A stretch of 64,000 bases of DNA. It comes from OM182 bacterium MED-G28. Its GTDB lineage: Bacteria; Pseudomonadota; Gammaproteobacteria; Pseudomonadales; Pseudohongiellaceae. Each line of letters starts with the position of its first letter. The first letter of the stretch is position 1. The notes under the pieces are model-generated. The model was not told where the DNA came from. It did no database searches and worked only from the letters and a program-made list of their open reading frames with translations. Location: the NCBI GenBank assembly GCA_002457215.1, contig NTJZ01000008.1:1-64000 (forward strand), given 5' to 3'. The position numbers were made by a program, and so were the translations under genes. Positions 8,856 through 18,148 of the stretch are shown here, one piece after another.

Positions 8856-9262
8856 AGCGATAGTTCCAGCCATTTCTGTGGCATGCGAGTCACATTTCCT
8901 TCACTGTCTGTCCATATATGCTTGGTAAACCCAGAAACTAGTCTTTCACCTGTACCGGGGTTTAATACATCGTAGGCAAATGTCACGCTGCGGCTGCGAT
9001 TTTCTTCAATTTTTGTTTGAATTTTAACTTTATCACCGTAGCGAAAACTACCGATATAGCGTACACCCACCTCTGTGACTGGAAATCGAAATCCCTCTTT
9101 CTCGATGGATGAGAAGTCAAAACCGTGGTCGCGCATGTATTGACTTCGGCCCTCTTCGAAATAGATGAGGTAAGTCGCATGGTGAACTACGCCCATAGCA
9201 TCAGTTTCGGCATAGCGGACATGAAATTCTGTTTCTAATATTTTCTGTCTATTTTTGGTCAT
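8852..9262 (-). CDS. Acyl-CoA thioesterase, 4-hydroxybenzoyl-CoA thioesterase (YbgC/FadM) family
   Basis: 136 aa, typical single hot-dog domain. The catalytic region is RYAETDAMGVVHHATYL with Asp21, as in the 4HBT family. Cytoplasmic, no leader. First gene of a three-gene operon with the alpha/beta hydrolase and kynureninase, each joined by 4-nt overlaps. It may hydrolyse an aromatic or short acyl-CoA formed downstream of anthranilate, but the family has broad specificity and this is inference. The start has an unusual repeat: ATGACCAAA occurs twice in a row, and the first copy hits a stop. Confidence 0.85.
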   Translation of the reverse strand: MTKNRQKILETEFHVRYAETDAMGVVHHATYLIYFEEGRSQYMRDHGFDFSSIEKEGFRFPVTEVGVRYIGSFRYGDKVKIQTKIEENRSRSVTFAYDVLNPGTGERLVSGFTKHIWTDSEGNVTRMPQKWLELSL

Positions 9263-9283
9263 TTGGTCATTCTAGCTGTAATG

Positions 9284-9328
9284 CTGGAAATTCCAGTAGT
9301 ATTAATATTTCATACCTGCTTGAGCAGG
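9284..9328. promoter_or_regulatory. Two dyads in the divergent region before the thioesterase operon
   Basis: CTGGAAATTCCAG (6+1+6, 9284-9296) and CCTGCT-TG-AGCAGG (9315-9328) lie within 70 nt upstream of the thioesterase start and about 150 nt upstream of the divergent gene at 9480. Their placement suits regulator binding for the kynureninase operon. They are short enough to arise by chance. Confidence 0.3.
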
Positions 9329-9479
9329 AACACAAGAATACAACTGCATATTGAACTAAGGCGCTCAGTTTTACGTATGAAACGTGAGTGCTAGAGAAAA
9401 CTTTTGACTGATAAGATGATCATGCCCGCTCGGTCTTAATAAAGTATGGAGGGCCTGATACCAATACGAAAAAGTAAAG

Positions 9480-10853
9480 ATGCGTTATTTAACCTCTACA
9501 GTTTTCTTCAGCCTCTGTCTGGTGTCCCACGCCTTTGCTCAGTTGAACGAGCTTGCGCGTATTACTGAAGTCCAAAATGAGTTGGACAAAACTCAGGAGT
9601 CGTTGTTGGAGCTTACTTCCGAGTACGGGCGGCTCGACCGTCGATTATTAGAACCCTTAGATCAATACAGCGTTAGTCTCATAGAAAATGAGCGTTTCTC
9701 CGATGCAGATAGGGTATTGGATCAAGCTATTCAAATTGTTCGCGTGAGCGAAGGGCTCTACTCTCCTGGGCAATTCTCACTGATCCTGCGAAGTATTAAA
9801 AATAAGGTGAATCAGCAGGATTGGGAAGATGCGAAGGAGCTTATGCAGCACTTTAGCTGGCTTCTTGGTCGCGGCGAAAACCAAGTAAACGAAGAGCTAG
9901 TAGCAGCTTTGCTCGATTTGATTGACATTCATTTACTGGGTGTCGTAGATGACTTGAAATTTAATCAGAGTTTTCACTTCAAACAAGCCGAGCGGTTAAC
10001 GAACTTAGTTAATAGAGTTGCTCGTTACAGTTACGCAGAAGGAGACAGTCGCGTTAATGCGATTATGTATAAGAAAGTTATACAAATGTATCTTCAATCT
10101 ATTGCAGTGGAAGCCGGGGGTCAGACTGGAATATCACTGCGCAGTTTTTCGTCTGACGGTTATGCTTTATCTCGAAGTAATGCACAAACTTCGTTGTACT
10201 TCGCTGGGTTAAGAGCTTTAAGCAGTATTCGAGAATTTTATCTTCAAAGAGAAGAACCTAATTTGGAGGGGGCAGGTATGGCTTTTATGTATAGGGGGGA
10301 TTGGGAGGTCTTCTTTGATAATAATCGAGAAGCTCAACGCGCCTACGCAAGGGGTCATGAATTATTGCTGAGGTCAGGGCAGACTCAGGAAGCGATTAAT
10401 GATTTTACGAGTCAGCCAAAAATGCTCCCGCTAATGGAATTTTATGATTCTTTGGATTCTGCTGCGGGGTCATCAAATAATTCTTTGAATAATGATGGCC
10501 GTGACACAAACGTCAGTAATTTTACCTTTAAGCAATGGTCTTCTAATTTCCCCAGAGCTAGCGCACCAATTCAGGATGAGCTGAGAGAGGTTGAAAGACA
10601 AGATGGTGAGTACGCTCTCTTCTCATTTAATTTGGCCGGATTGGATAGGGCAAGTGGTTGGTACCGTGGGCGCTATAGCCGCAACATTAGCTCACCTCGA
10701 GACCTAGAACTAATTAGTCAGCGGAGTTCCGCGGGGGTAGATTGGCTTGAATTAACTGAATCAGTAAAAGATTTCCACTATCGTCCTAAATTTATAAATG
10801 GCGAGCCTCAGGCTGTAAGCGCTACCCTTGTCTTTCAGTTATCAGATTACTAG
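9480..10853 (+). CDS. Exported TPR-like protein with TonB-C-like tail, unknown
   Basis: 457 aa. Signal peptide 1-20 (ends HAFA). Residues about 22-50 are predicted coiled coil. Residues about 55-330 are helical with repeat-like pairs (RFSDADRVLDQAIQIV, DWEDAKELMQHF; later DNNREAQRAYARGHELL), resembling tetratricopeptide repeats. The last 90 residues are beta-rich and end with YRPKFINGEPQAVSATLVF, which resembles the C-terminal domain of TonB-like proteins (RYxPxFxNGxPV). A periplasmic scaffold is inferred. It stands alone, divergent from the kynureninase operon, with no partner gene on its strand within 200 nt. Confidence 0.75.
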   Translation: MRYLTSTVFFSLCLVSHAFAQLNELARITEVQNELDKTQESLLELTSEYGRLDRRLLEPLDQYSVSLIENERFSDADRVLDQAIQIVRVSEGLYSPGQFSLILRSIKNKVNQQDWEDAKELMQHFSWLLGRGENQVNEELVAALLDLIDIHLLGVVDDLKFNQSFHFKQAERLTNLVNRVARYSYAEGDSRVNAIMYKKVIQMYLQSIAVEAGGQTGISLRSFSSDGYALSRSNAQTSLYFAGLRALSSIREFYLQREEPNLEGAGMAFMYRGDWEVFFDNNREAQRAYARGHELLLRSGQTQEAINDFTSQPKMLPLMEFYDSLDSAAGSSNNSLNNDGRDTNVSNFTFKQWSSNFPRASAPIQDELREVERQDGEYALFSFNLAGLDRASGWYRGRYSRNISSPRDLELISQRSSAGVDWLELTESVKDFHYRPKFINGEPQAVSATLVFQLSDY

Positions 10854-10955
10854 ATCGCTCCAAATAAAAAGTCACTCTTCCCAAATTTAGTGGCACCACA
10901 ATTGATGGAAAGTTTTAACAAAATTTTGCTAAGACCTCAATTTGTAGCAGTTCAA

Positions 10956-10986
10956 TTGACAGGGTAAGACTATATTCAGATTTAAT
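10956..10986 (+). promoter_or_regulatory. Possible sigma-70 promoter for the amidohydrolase gene
   Basis: A consensus TTGACA at 10956-10961 is followed by an AT-rich stretch containing TTTAAT at 10981-10986; the 19-nt spacer is longer than ideal. It lies about 100 nt upstream of the ATG at 11083 in an otherwise empty 229-nt gap. Confidence 0.35.
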
Positions 10987-11082
10987 AACCCCTATCTAAT
11001 TAGAGCATAATTTATGGATTGCACCTGTCTGGAATTCCCTGCACACTTAAAATAGACCTTTTCAACCAGGCAGGAAATTACT

Positions 11083-12825
11083 ATGGCCAGCCACTCATCA
11101 ATGAATATAGAAAAACTCAAGCTCGTAGTTTTGGTGCCGCTTTTTGCTCTTGCTGGATGCTCACCGCAGGTGGAGCTAAGTCAAGAGGCTCCGTCAAGTG
11201 CTGATTTGATTTTTATCGGCGACAATATAATTACTATGGATGACAACGTCGCTTCCGCTGTTGCAGTGATTGGAGATCGTATTAGTGCAGTAGGCAGTAG
11301 GGAAGAGATTTTGGCCATGCGGGGCGAAACGACACAGTTCGTTGATTTAGGCGCTCGGGCGTTGTTACCAGGGTTCATAGATGCCCATGGGCATTTTGGT
11401 GGAGTAGCAACCTATTCTGCGTTATTGGACTTGTCTTCGCCGCCGGTCGGAGCCATGGAAAACATAGACGACATAGTCGCTGCAATCCGTAACTGGATTG
11501 AAGTCAACAATGTTCCAGCCGGCGATCTGGTTTATGGTGTTGGCTATGATGATTCTTTGTTGGTCGAACTCCGACATCCTAATCGGGATGATTTGGATCG
11601 TGCGTCGACTACTCACCCCATTGTCATTCGACATGTTTCGGGCCATTTGTCATCGGCAAACTCTTTAGCGCTTGCAAACTACAATATCGGTGTTAATACC
11701 GAAAACCCTGCAGGAGGTATTGTCCGACGAAGATTAGGAACTAACGAGCCCGATGGCGTGATGGAAGAAACTGCGATGGGATTGTTACCTGGCACTGGAG
11801 TCCTGGTTGATGAAGAGCTAGGTTGGCGTCTACGTCGAGAAGCGGCAGATATTTACGCTAGTTTCGGAATTACCACTATTCAGGAAAGTAATGTGAGCAC
11901 TAGTTATGTTGAAGCATTGAAACAACAAGCTTTGGAAGAACCTTTCGCAGTGGACATTGTCACTTACATTATGGGGAACCCTTTATCGGATGAAGAGCTG
12001 GAACTGGTTAGCCATGATTCTGACTACTCAGGAGGAGTTAAAATTGGTGGTGTCAAATTTACGCTTGATGGAAGTCCACAGGGACGAACAGCATGGATGT
12101 CGCAACCTTATAACGCAGGCCCCCCTGGGGTAGACGCTGATTATGTCGCCTATCCTAGTTATGACCCGGACGCTTATCGACAGCGGGTTGATCGATTGCT
12201 AGAGCGGGGAGTCCCAGTGCTTGCTCATGCTAATGGAGATGAAGCTATTGAGCTGATGATAGATGGCATCGAAGAATCTTTAAGCGGAGAAGAAATGCCT
12301 GATCACCGTTCGGTCATTATCCACGCACAACTCATTAGAGAAGATCAGCTAGATCGAGTAAAACAATTAGGGATAGTCCCCTCTTATTATGCAGCCCACC
12401 CTTTTTTCTGGGGAGATTGGCATCGACTAAGTTTTGGTGATGACCGTGCAAGTTTTATTAGCCCAGTTAAGGCGACTATCGAAAGAGATATCCCATTTAC
12501 GGTGCACAATGATTCGCCCATCGTTCCGCCAGATATCATGCGTTTGGTCTCTATTACCGTGAATCGTCTTACTAGAAGCGGGTATGTGCTAGGACCGGAC
12601 CAGCGAGCTTCAGTGTTGGAGGCGCTATATTCAGTCACTCAAGGTGCCGCATATCAGTACTTTGAAGAAGATGAAAAAGGTAGCATTACTGTTGGTAAGC
12701 GTGCTGATTTCGTTGTCTTGGAAAGTAATCCTCTCACCATTGACCCTTTGCAGTTGGAGAATGTTGGAGTTGTCGAAACCTTCGCGCGAGGAAAATCAGT
12801 TTATAGGCAAGTGGGACTTAACTAA
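11083..12825 (+). CDS. Lipoprotein amidohydrolase, YtcJ-like (amidohydrolase family 3)
   Basis: 580 aa. The leader ends in a lipobox LAGC (Cys26), so it should be anchored in the periplasmic membrane. The metal-dependent hydrolase barrel is marked by IDAHGHFGG at about 103-111, a later VLAHANGDEA, HAQLI and a terminal GKRADFVVLESNP, the usual order in the YtcJ-like family (PF07969). Natural substrates of this branch are largely unknown amides or ureides. The start ATG 11083 is preceded by AGGAAATT. It is followed by a beta-hydroxyacid dehydrogenase 19 nt downstream, probably in one operon. A second family member lies at 56936-58579, with a cleavable signal peptide instead of a lipobox. Confidence 0.88.
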   Translation: MASHSSMNIEKLKLVVLVPLFALAGCSPQVELSQEAPSSADLIFIGDNIITMDDNVASAVAVIGDRISAVGSREEILAMRGETTQFVDLGARALLPGFIDAHGHFGGVATYSALLDLSSPPVGAMENIDDIVAAIRNWIEVNNVPAGDLVYGVGYDDSLLVELRHPNRDDLDRASTTHPIVIRHVSGHLSSANSLALANYNIGVNTENPAGGIVRRRLGTNEPDGVMEETAMGLLPGTGVLVDEELGWRLRREAADIYASFGITTIQESNVSTSYVEALKQQALEEPFAVDIVTYIMGNPLSDEELELVSHDSDYSGGVKIGGVKFTLDGSPQGRTAWMSQPYNAGPPGVDADYVAYPSYDPDAYRQRVDRLLERGVPVLAHANGDEAIELMIDGIEESLSGEEMPDHRSVIIHAQLIREDQLDRVKQLGIVPSYYAAHPFFWGDWHRLSFGDDRASFISPVKATIERDIPFTVHNDSPIVPPDIMRLVSITVNRLTRSGYVLGPDQRASVLEALYSVTQGAAYQYFEEDEKGSITVGKRADFVVLESNPLTIDPLQLENVGVVETFARGKSVYRQVGLN

Positions 12826-12844
12826 AACAATAACGGAGCAAGAA

Positions 12845-13711
12845 ATGAAGGTCGCGTTTATAGGTTTAGGTGTTATGGGATATCCCATGGCAGGGCATGT
12901 GAAAAATTCCGGCATGGAAGTATGTGTTTACAACCGTACAACGGAAAAAGCGCAGCGGTGGGTTGAAGAATATGAAGGACACATGGCGCTTTCTCCTGCG
13001 AAAGCGGCAGCAGATTGTGATGTGGTTTTAGTTTGTGTTGGTAATGACGATGATGTACGCCAAGTTACTACAAGTGAGGATGGCGTACTAAATAGCATGC
13101 GAGAAGGTTCGATCTTGGTTGACCATACAACTGCCTCTGCTGCTCTGGCGAGAGAGCTCTATCAAAAGGCTGGTAAGCAGGGTGTGCAATTTATGGATGC
13201 GCCAGTTTCAGGTGGCCAAGCTGGCGCAGAGAATGGTGCGCTGACAGTAATGATCGGTGGTGATCAAGTAACCTATGACTCTGCGAAGCCAGTTATTGAC
13301 AGCTACTCTAAATTTAACAAACTTCTTGGAGCGGCAGGCAATGGGCAGTTGGCAAAGGCTGCAAATCAAATTTGTATCGCAGGAGTGGTGGAAGGATTAG
13401 CCGAAGCACTTAATTTCGCCATGAAAGCTGGGCTAAACGGAGAAGACTTAATTGAAACCATTTCTAAAGGGGCGGCAGGGTCTTGGCAAATGGAAAATCG
13501 TTATCAAACTATGCTGAGTGATGAGTATGAATTCGGATTTGCGGTGGACTGGATGCGCAAGGATTTAGGGATCGCATTAGAGGAAGCCAAAAGGAATGGG
13601 GTTGACATGCCCCTTGTTAACATGGTCGATGGATTCTATGAGGAAGTCCAAGCTAGTGGGGGGGGTCGCTGGGACACTTCCAGTCTGCTTGCACGTTACA
13701 CGAAAAATTAG
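12845..13711 (+). CDS. NAD(P)-dependent beta-hydroxyacid dehydrogenase (3-hydroxyisobutyrate dehydrogenase / tartronate semialdehyde reductase family)
   Basis: 288 aa starting at ATG 12845, led by GGAG; the frame is open 67 codons further upstream but that part overlaps the previous gene out of frame. Rossmann motif FIGLGVMGYPMAG at 6-18, with Arg31 after beta-2 suggesting NADP preference. Substrate-binding DAPVSGGQAGAENG is at 118-131 and the catalytic Lys171 is in NGQLAKAANQ. It interconverts a 3-hydroxy acid and its semialdehyde; 2-hydroxy-3-oxopropionate (glyoxylate pathway) or 3-hydroxyisobutyrate are both possible. Near the 3' end is a run of eight G bases (13658-13665), a slippage-prone site that would change only the last 15 or so residues. 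Confidence 0.88.
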   Translation: MKVAFIGLGVMGYPMAGHVKNSGMEVCVYNRTTEKAQRWVEEYEGHMALSPAKAAADCDVVLVCVGNDDDVRQVTTSEDGVLNSMREGSILVDHTTASAALARELYQKAGKQGVQFMDAPVSGGQAGAENGALTVMIGGDQVTYDSAKPVIDSYSKFNKLLGAAGNGQLAKAANQICIAGVVEGLAEALNFAMKAGLNGEDLIETISKGAAGSWQMENRYQTMLSDEYEFGFAVDWMRKDLGIALEEAKRNGVDMPLVNMVDGFYEEVQASGGGRWDTSSLLARYTKN

Positions 13712-13908
13712 GTTAACTTCAAAAAAGTCGTTCTTAACTAGTGTGGGGTTATCCCAAATATTCTTTTTTGTTGCGAAAGCAAATCGGCGGGACAAAATTC
13801 TAGCTTATCGATTGTTATCTTGGCCGCAATTCCCTGCGTTTCTATTGATTATTCTGCCCTAACCATCTACCTTACGAGGTCAGCTCGGACAACAGACGGG
13901 GAAGGCCG

Positions 13909-14955
13909 ATGAAACTAAAAAAACTTCATTTAATTTATGCGCTTACAGCGTTTAGCAGTCTTGTTACAGCGCAGTCAAATAATGACTACGAAGTGCCACG
14001 TACTGAATGGGGACAACCTGATTTACAAGGCGTTTGGAACTTTTCTTCCGATGTGCCTATGCAGCGCCCATTAAGCTATGGCACCCAAGCATTTTTATCT
14101 CAGGAAGAAATTCAGGAACGTCGTGATGCCATTATGGCTCAGCGCACAGCTGCGGACGAAGCTGCTGCCCGGCTGAATATTGATCCTGATGCACCTGAGG
14201 AATCAAGCAACCCAGGTGGATATAATGATTTCTGGTTTGAAACCGCGGGTTTGGGGGATGTTGTTAGAACTTCCCATATTGTTTACCCTGAAAACGGTCG
14301 GCAACCTGATTATGTGGAAGGTGCTAACCTCCAGTTTGGTGGATTAGGGCCTGACGTTCCTGGTGATAGACCAGTGCGTTATGTGGTCGGTGGCATCGAT
14401 AAAGGCGGGCCAGAAGATAGAGGTCTGTCAGAGCGTTGCATTGTTGGGTTTAATTCTGGGCCTCCATTTGTTCCTAGTCTCTATAACAACAACATGCAAA
14501 TCATCCAGAATAAAGACACTGCTGTGATCCTGACGGAAATGATTCACGACGCACGAATCGTCCCTATGGTTGATAAGCCTGTGCTTACTGATGACATTCG
14601 CTTATGGTCTGGTGATTCCCGAGGGTACTGGGATGATGAAGTGCTTGTCGTTGAGACCAGAAATTTCAATGGTTTTCGGCAAACATTTGGTGCTGCTGGC
14701 GATAACTATAATGCGGTGTTAACCGAGAAATTTACTCGCGTTGCTTATGATCAGGTCGACTATGAATTCACAATCGACGATCCATCGACTTTCACTGACA
14801 AGATTACTGCGGTAGTTCCTATGATTAAAATGGCCGGACAAGTCTATGAATATGCCTGTCATGAAGGAAATTACGGCATGATCAATACACTGCGCGGGGC
14901 GCGGGTAGAGGAAAGGCTGGCAGCTGAAGGTGTTGATGTTGGCGAACGTGACTAA
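13909..14955 (+). CDS. Exported PDLxGxW-family protein, copy 1 (unknown function)
   Basis: 348 aa. Signal peptide 1-22 (VTAQ). The mature N-terminus reads WGQPDLQGVWNFSSDVPMQRP, followed by a helical charged stretch. Conserved blocks follow: DRPVRYVVGGIDKGGPEDRG, ERCIVGFNSGPP, YNNNMQI, HDARIVP, SGDSRGYWDDEVLVVETRNF and finally EYACHEGNYGM. Four copies occur in this window (13909, 15065, 20761, 34476). Gly, Pro and Asp content suggests a beta-propeller or beta-sandwich; two conserved Cys (RC.V and YACH) could form a disulphide. No characterised function is known to me. Start ATG 13909 follows GGGGAAGG. Confidence 0.8.
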   Translation: MKLKKLHLIYALTAFSSLVTAQSNNDYEVPRTEWGQPDLQGVWNFSSDVPMQRPLSYGTQAFLSQEEIQERRDAIMAQRTAADEAAARLNIDPDAPEESSNPGGYNDFWFETAGLGDVVRTSHIVYPENGRQPDYVEGANLQFGGLGPDVPGDRPVRYVVGGIDKGGPEDRGLSERCIVGFNSGPPFVPSLYNNNMQIIQNKDTAVILTEMIHDARIVPMVDKPVLTDDIRLWSGDSRGYWDDEVLVVETRNFNGFRQTFGAAGDNYNAVLTEKFTRVAYDQVDYEFTIDDPSTFTDKITAVVPMIKMAGQVYEYACHEGNYGMINTLRGARVEERLAAEGVDVGERD

Positions 14956-15064
14956 AGAAGCAGCTGCCGATTGTCTCTTGCCGCTTCGTAGTCAGAACAT
15001 AATCTAACAATAAAAAATTATTAGATTTCAAGCTCACCCAAAGATATAGAAGTAAGGTTTATCA

Positions 15065-15889
15065 ATGAAAATCAAAGTACAGAAATTCTTAACGATCATT
15101 TGTTTGTTTTTACTTGCAGGAACTGTAAACGCCCAGGTAATGGATGAATTTCCGCGAACTCCTGACGGCAAGCCTGACCTTAGCGGTATATGGCAAGCAA
15201 TGACAAACGCCCATTATGATATTGAGCCTCATGCTGCAGCTTATGGGCCTTACCCACGTGAAATGGGTGCATTGTCCGCTAAGCCCGCGAGCCTCGGCAT
15301 CGTTGACGGCGGCCGCATTCCATATAATGAGCAAGCTCGACGGCAGCGAGATGCTAACCTCCAGGACGCGATCACAAAAGACCCATTAGCAAAGTGCTTT
15401 ATGCCAGGCATTCCTCGAGCAAATTATCTGCCTTTTCCTTTTCAGATAGTTCAATCCAGTGCAGTTGTATTAATTGCTTATGAGTTTGCTGAATCAAATC
15501 GCATTGTTTATGTGGATCAGCCGGAAATCATTTCGCAGGTAGATTCTTGGATGGGCCACTCTAATGCAACATGGGAAGGCGATACTTTAGTGGTTAGTGT
15601 TTCAGGCCAAATGCCAGATACCTGGTTTGACAGAGCGGGGAACCATCATAGCTACCAAATGATTGTCGAAGAAAGGTGGACTCCGGCAGGGCCTAATCAC
15701 ATTAATTACACAGCAACGATTACAGATCCAAATACGTTTACAGACCCTTGGAGTGTAAGCTTTCCTCTCTATCGCCACGTTGAAGAGAACATGCAATTGC
15801 TTGAATTCAAATGCGTAGAATTTGCGGAAGAGTATATGTACGGTGAATTCCGCAAAGAAGGAACACCGATAGGTAATCCTCCGCAATAA
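15065..15889 (+). CDS. Exported PDLxGxW-family protein, copy 2 (short form)
   Basis: 274 aa, the shortest and most diverged copy. Signal peptide 1-24 (VNAQ). Mature start FPRTPDGKPDLSGIWQ, then KCFMPGIPRANYLPFPFQIVQ in place of the RC.V block, DSWMGHSNATWEGDTLVVSVSG, and a terminal FKCVEFAEEYMYGE instead of EYACHEGNY. It follows copy 1 by 109 nt on the same strand and ends before a strong bidirectional terminator, so copies 1 and 2 probably share a transcript. Function unknown; the diverged end suggests a different partner or ligand from copies 1, 3 and 4. Confidence 0.8.
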   Translation: MKIKVQKFLTIICLFLLAGTVNAQVMDEFPRTPDGKPDLSGIWQAMTNAHYDIEPHAAAYGPYPREMGALSAKPASLGIVDGGRIPYNEQARRQRDANLQDAITKDPLAKCFMPGIPRANYLPFPFQIVQSSAVVLIAYEFAESNRIVYVDQPEIISQVDSWMGHSNATWEGDTLVVSVSGQMPDTWFDRAGNHHSYQMIVEERWTPAGPNHINYTATITDPNTFTDPWSVSFPLYRHVEENMQLLEFKCVEFAEEYMYGEFRKEGTPIGNPPQ

Positions 15890-15952
15890 GCTTTAGTTAA
15901 AAAGGATTAACCATGCTTCATTCGGAATGAGCAGGGTTAAATCAGTATGGTT

Positions 15953-15983
15953 AAAAACCCGACCCTTTGTGATCGGGTTTTTT
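15953..15983. terminator. Bidirectional intrinsic terminator between converging genes
   Basis: A 10-bp stem AAAAACCCGA / TCGGGTTTTT around a 10-nt loop, with T-runs leaving both sides. It separates the PDLxGxW copy 2 gene (plus strand) from the nitroreductase gene (minus strand). Confidence 0.85.
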
Positions 15984-16079
15984 ATTGCCTTTGAATAACT
16001 TATTGATATGGTCAAAAATTTCGGGAGCATTCGCCGCGTCTTAATTATTAAGGCAAAGCAATATTTTTACTGAAACTAA

Positions 16080-16757
16080 TTAGTTCTCATGAAAGCTTGT
16101 AAATTGCTCTAATGATTTGCGACTAATAGCAGGTACTTTTGCGTCATTTTCAGGGTATCCCACCACCAGCACCATTAATGGCTTCTCGGTGTCAGGGCGA
16201 TCTAATATTTTGTTTAGAAACTTCATCGGTGCTGGCGTATGAGTTAGAGTTGCTAGACCTGCATTATGTAAGGCGGCGACCAATAACCCCGTCGCAATAC
16301 CAACTGATTCAGCTACGTAATAATTCTTTGTCTTGTTTCCTTCGTTATTTAATTCAAATTTCTGACTAAAAATGGCAATGAGATAAGGCGCTCTCTCTAA
16401 AAAGGGTTTGTTAGCATCGGTTCCTAATGGGGCAAGCGCATCTAACCAATCTTGAGGTGCTCGTGATTGGTAAAATTCTCTTTCCTCTTCTTCCGCGCCT
16501 TCACGAATTTTTTTCTTCTTTTCTGGGTTGGTTATTACGGCAAAATGCCAGGGCTGCCGATTAGCTCCGCTTGGAGCCGAATTGGCAGCGAGTAAACATT
16601 GTTCGATTATGTCTCGAGGGACTGATTTATTGGAAAAATCTCGAACTGTACGTCGTTTTTGTAATAGCTCATTAAAAGATTTTGCCCTGGGTCTCATCTC
16701 ATTTTCTTCTATAAATGTGAAGTCTAGAGGAATTTCTTTAAAATTTTTTCCGTCCAT
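16080..16757 (-). CDS. Nitroreductase-family FMN protein
   Basis: 225 aa. The FMN-binding opening [13 protein letters not shown] (about 34-46) and [13 protein letters not shown] (about 63-75) are nitroreductase-family signatures. The second, together with the N-terminal extension, is closer to the iodotyrosine-deiodinase-like branch than to NfsB. C-terminal [13 protein letters not shown] is also typical. A cytoplasmic FMN-dependent reductase or dehalogenase is expected; the substrate is open. A palindrome of 8+1+8 nt lies 36 nt upstream of the start. The M19 dipeptidase gene lies 62 nt upstream on the same strand. Confidence 0.85.
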   Translation of the reverse strand: MDGKNFKEIPLDFTFIEENEMRPRAKSFNELLQKRRTVRDFSNKSVPRDIIEQCLLAANSAPSGANRQPWHFAVITNPEKKKKIREGAEEEEREFYQSRAPQDWLDALAPLGTDANKPFLERAPYLIAIFSQKFELNNEGNKTKNYYVAESVGIATGLLVAALHNAGLATLTHTPAPMKFLNKILDRPDTEKPLMVLVVGYPENDAKVPAISRKSLEQFTSFHEN

Positions 16758-16792
16758 AGTTATCTATCACATTTGATTAGTGGTCCAATTTC

Positions 16793-16809
16793 AGCTGATT
16801 GAATCAGCT
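16793..16809. promoter_or_regulatory. Palindromic operator-like site upstream of the nitroreductase gene
   Basis: A perfect dyad AGCTGATT-G-AATCAGCT between the dipeptidase stop (16820) and the nitroreductase start (16757). No T-run follows, so a terminator is unlikely. Its size and distance to the start match the dyad before the MFS gene at 5385, though the sequence differs. Confidence 0.35.
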
Positions 16810-16819
16810 CAGAGAGTGT

Positions 16820-18148
16820 TTATTCTTCTGCTTGAATTGCTGTGGCAAAATTCTGCACTTCATCTAAAACGCGCAGTAGATTTCCGCTCCAGAGTTGATC
16901 AATTTGTTCTTCAGTATAACCACGGCGGACTAATTCAAGAGTGACATTAAAGCTCTCTGATGCATCATTCCAACCTTCAATGCCACCACCGCCGTCAAAA
17001 TCAGAGCTAATGCCAACATGTTCGAGCCCAATAAGCGCTACGATATAATCAATGTGATCGATAAAATCTGATACCGTAGCTTCCGGAGCTTGTGCGTTAA
17101 CTTCCGTCCTTAATCTTGGCGACAATTGAGAATTGAGTTCGGCATACGCTTCGTCATAGCTAGCTCGATCAGAGGCGGATAATCTTTCTACCGCTGAAGA
17201 GGTTAAAATTTCAAAACCTAGAGATTCTGCAATGTCAGCCTCTAGTCGATTTCTTCCTTCGGCAAGAAATGCTCTGCGAGCTTCGCTGACATAACTACTG
17301 AAAGCAGTTGTTTGTACCACTCCACCATTTTCTTGAACCGCCAATAGCATTTCATCATCAAGGTTCCGAGTATGATTAGTAACGGCACGAGCGGAAGAGT
17401 GTGATGCTATTACTGGAGCCCTGCTTAGCTCGATGGTTTGCATTATGGAATCTTTAGATGGGTGGGATATATCTATCATTATGCCGAGTCGATTCATTTC
17501 AGCAATGGCCTCCCTGCCTATGTCGCTGAGGCCATCATGCATATAATCATTATCTGCTTCACCCGTATGTGAATCGGAGAACTGACTATGGCCATTATGG
17601 GCTAAAGACATGTAACGTCCCCCGCGCTGGTAAAACTCCTCTATTCGAGATAAATCGAGGCCAACAGAGTATGCATTCTCGATGCCGATCATGGCGACTT
17701 TTTTCCCTGTAGCATGAATGCGTTGAACATCGGCAGAGCTGTATGCGATTTCAATCTGATCTGGCGCGATCTCTTCCGCTAGCCGGTGAATTGCGTCAAA
17801 TTTGTCAATGGCATTAGCGTAAGCAGCGTCATAACCTTCATTGTCTAAAGTGCCTTGTCCTGTGTAAACAATGAACCAGGCAACATCAAGACCACCAGCT
17901 TCCATTTTCGGAAGGTTAACTTGAGTATCTAAGTCTTGAGTGTAGTTGCGAGTCGCAGTGAAATTAGTAGTATTAATATCAGCATGAGTATCTAAAGTAA
18001 TAACTCGTTCATGGATTCCTCGGGCTCGAGCAATCAGTTCTGCATCAGTTTCCGGGGCAGGAGTTAAGTTACTGCTATCACTACACGCCATAAGAAAAAA
18101 GAACAATATGCTGATAATTAATAACTGTTGATTTAAATAGTGCTTCAT
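16820..18148 (-). CDS. Membrane dipeptidase, peptidase family M19, lipoprotein
   Basis: 442 aa with lipobox LMAC (Cys22). The renal-dipeptidase signature begins with LDTHADIN (zinc His-Asp pair), continues with GIENAYSVG, SLAHNGHSQFSD, MIDISHPS and IASHSSARAV, and ends with the HVGISSDFDGGGGI block. M19 enzymes hydrolyse dipeptides, some of them D-containing or dehydro, with two zinc ions. Anchored in the periplasm, it could act on dipeptides produced by the gamma-glutamyltransferase encoded divergently at 18524. The pairing of these two peptide enzymes around one intergenic region suggests shared nutrition control; that is inference. Confidence 0.92.
   Translation of the reverse strand: MKHYLNQQLLIISILFFFLMACSDSSNLTPAPETDAELIARARGIHERVITLDTHADINTTNFTATRNYTQDLDTQVNLPKMEAGGLDVAWFIVYTGQGTLDNEGYDAAYANAIDKFDAIHRLAEEIAPDQIEIAYSSADVQRIHATGKKVAMIGIENAYSVGLDLSRIEEFYQRGGRYMSLAHNGHSQFSDSHTGEADNDYMHDGLSDIGREAIAEMNRLGIMIDISHPSKDSIMQTIELSRAPVIASHSSARAVTNHTRNLDDEMLLAVQENGGVVQTTAFSSYVSEARRAFLAEGRNRLEADIAESLGFEILTSSAVERLSASDRASYDEAYAELNSQLSPRLRTEVNAQAPEATVSDFIDHIDYIVALIGLEHVGISSDFDGGGGIEGWNDASESFNVTLELVRRGYTEEQIDQLWSGNLLRVLDEVQNFATAIQAEE

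Noticed and set aside
11019-11204. 61-aa frame before the lipoprotein amidohydrolase
   Set aside because: Overlaps the real start and lipobox of the amidohydrolase in another frame; no ribosome site.
12644-12844. N-terminal extension of the beta-hydroxyacid dehydrogenase
   Set aside because: It overlaps the amidohydrolase gene out of frame; the Rossmann motif begins at the GGAG-led ATG 12845.
13596-13862. 88-aa frame after the dehydrogenase
   Set aside because: Mostly antiphase to the dehydrogenase; the part in the gap has no ribosome site and no family resemblance.
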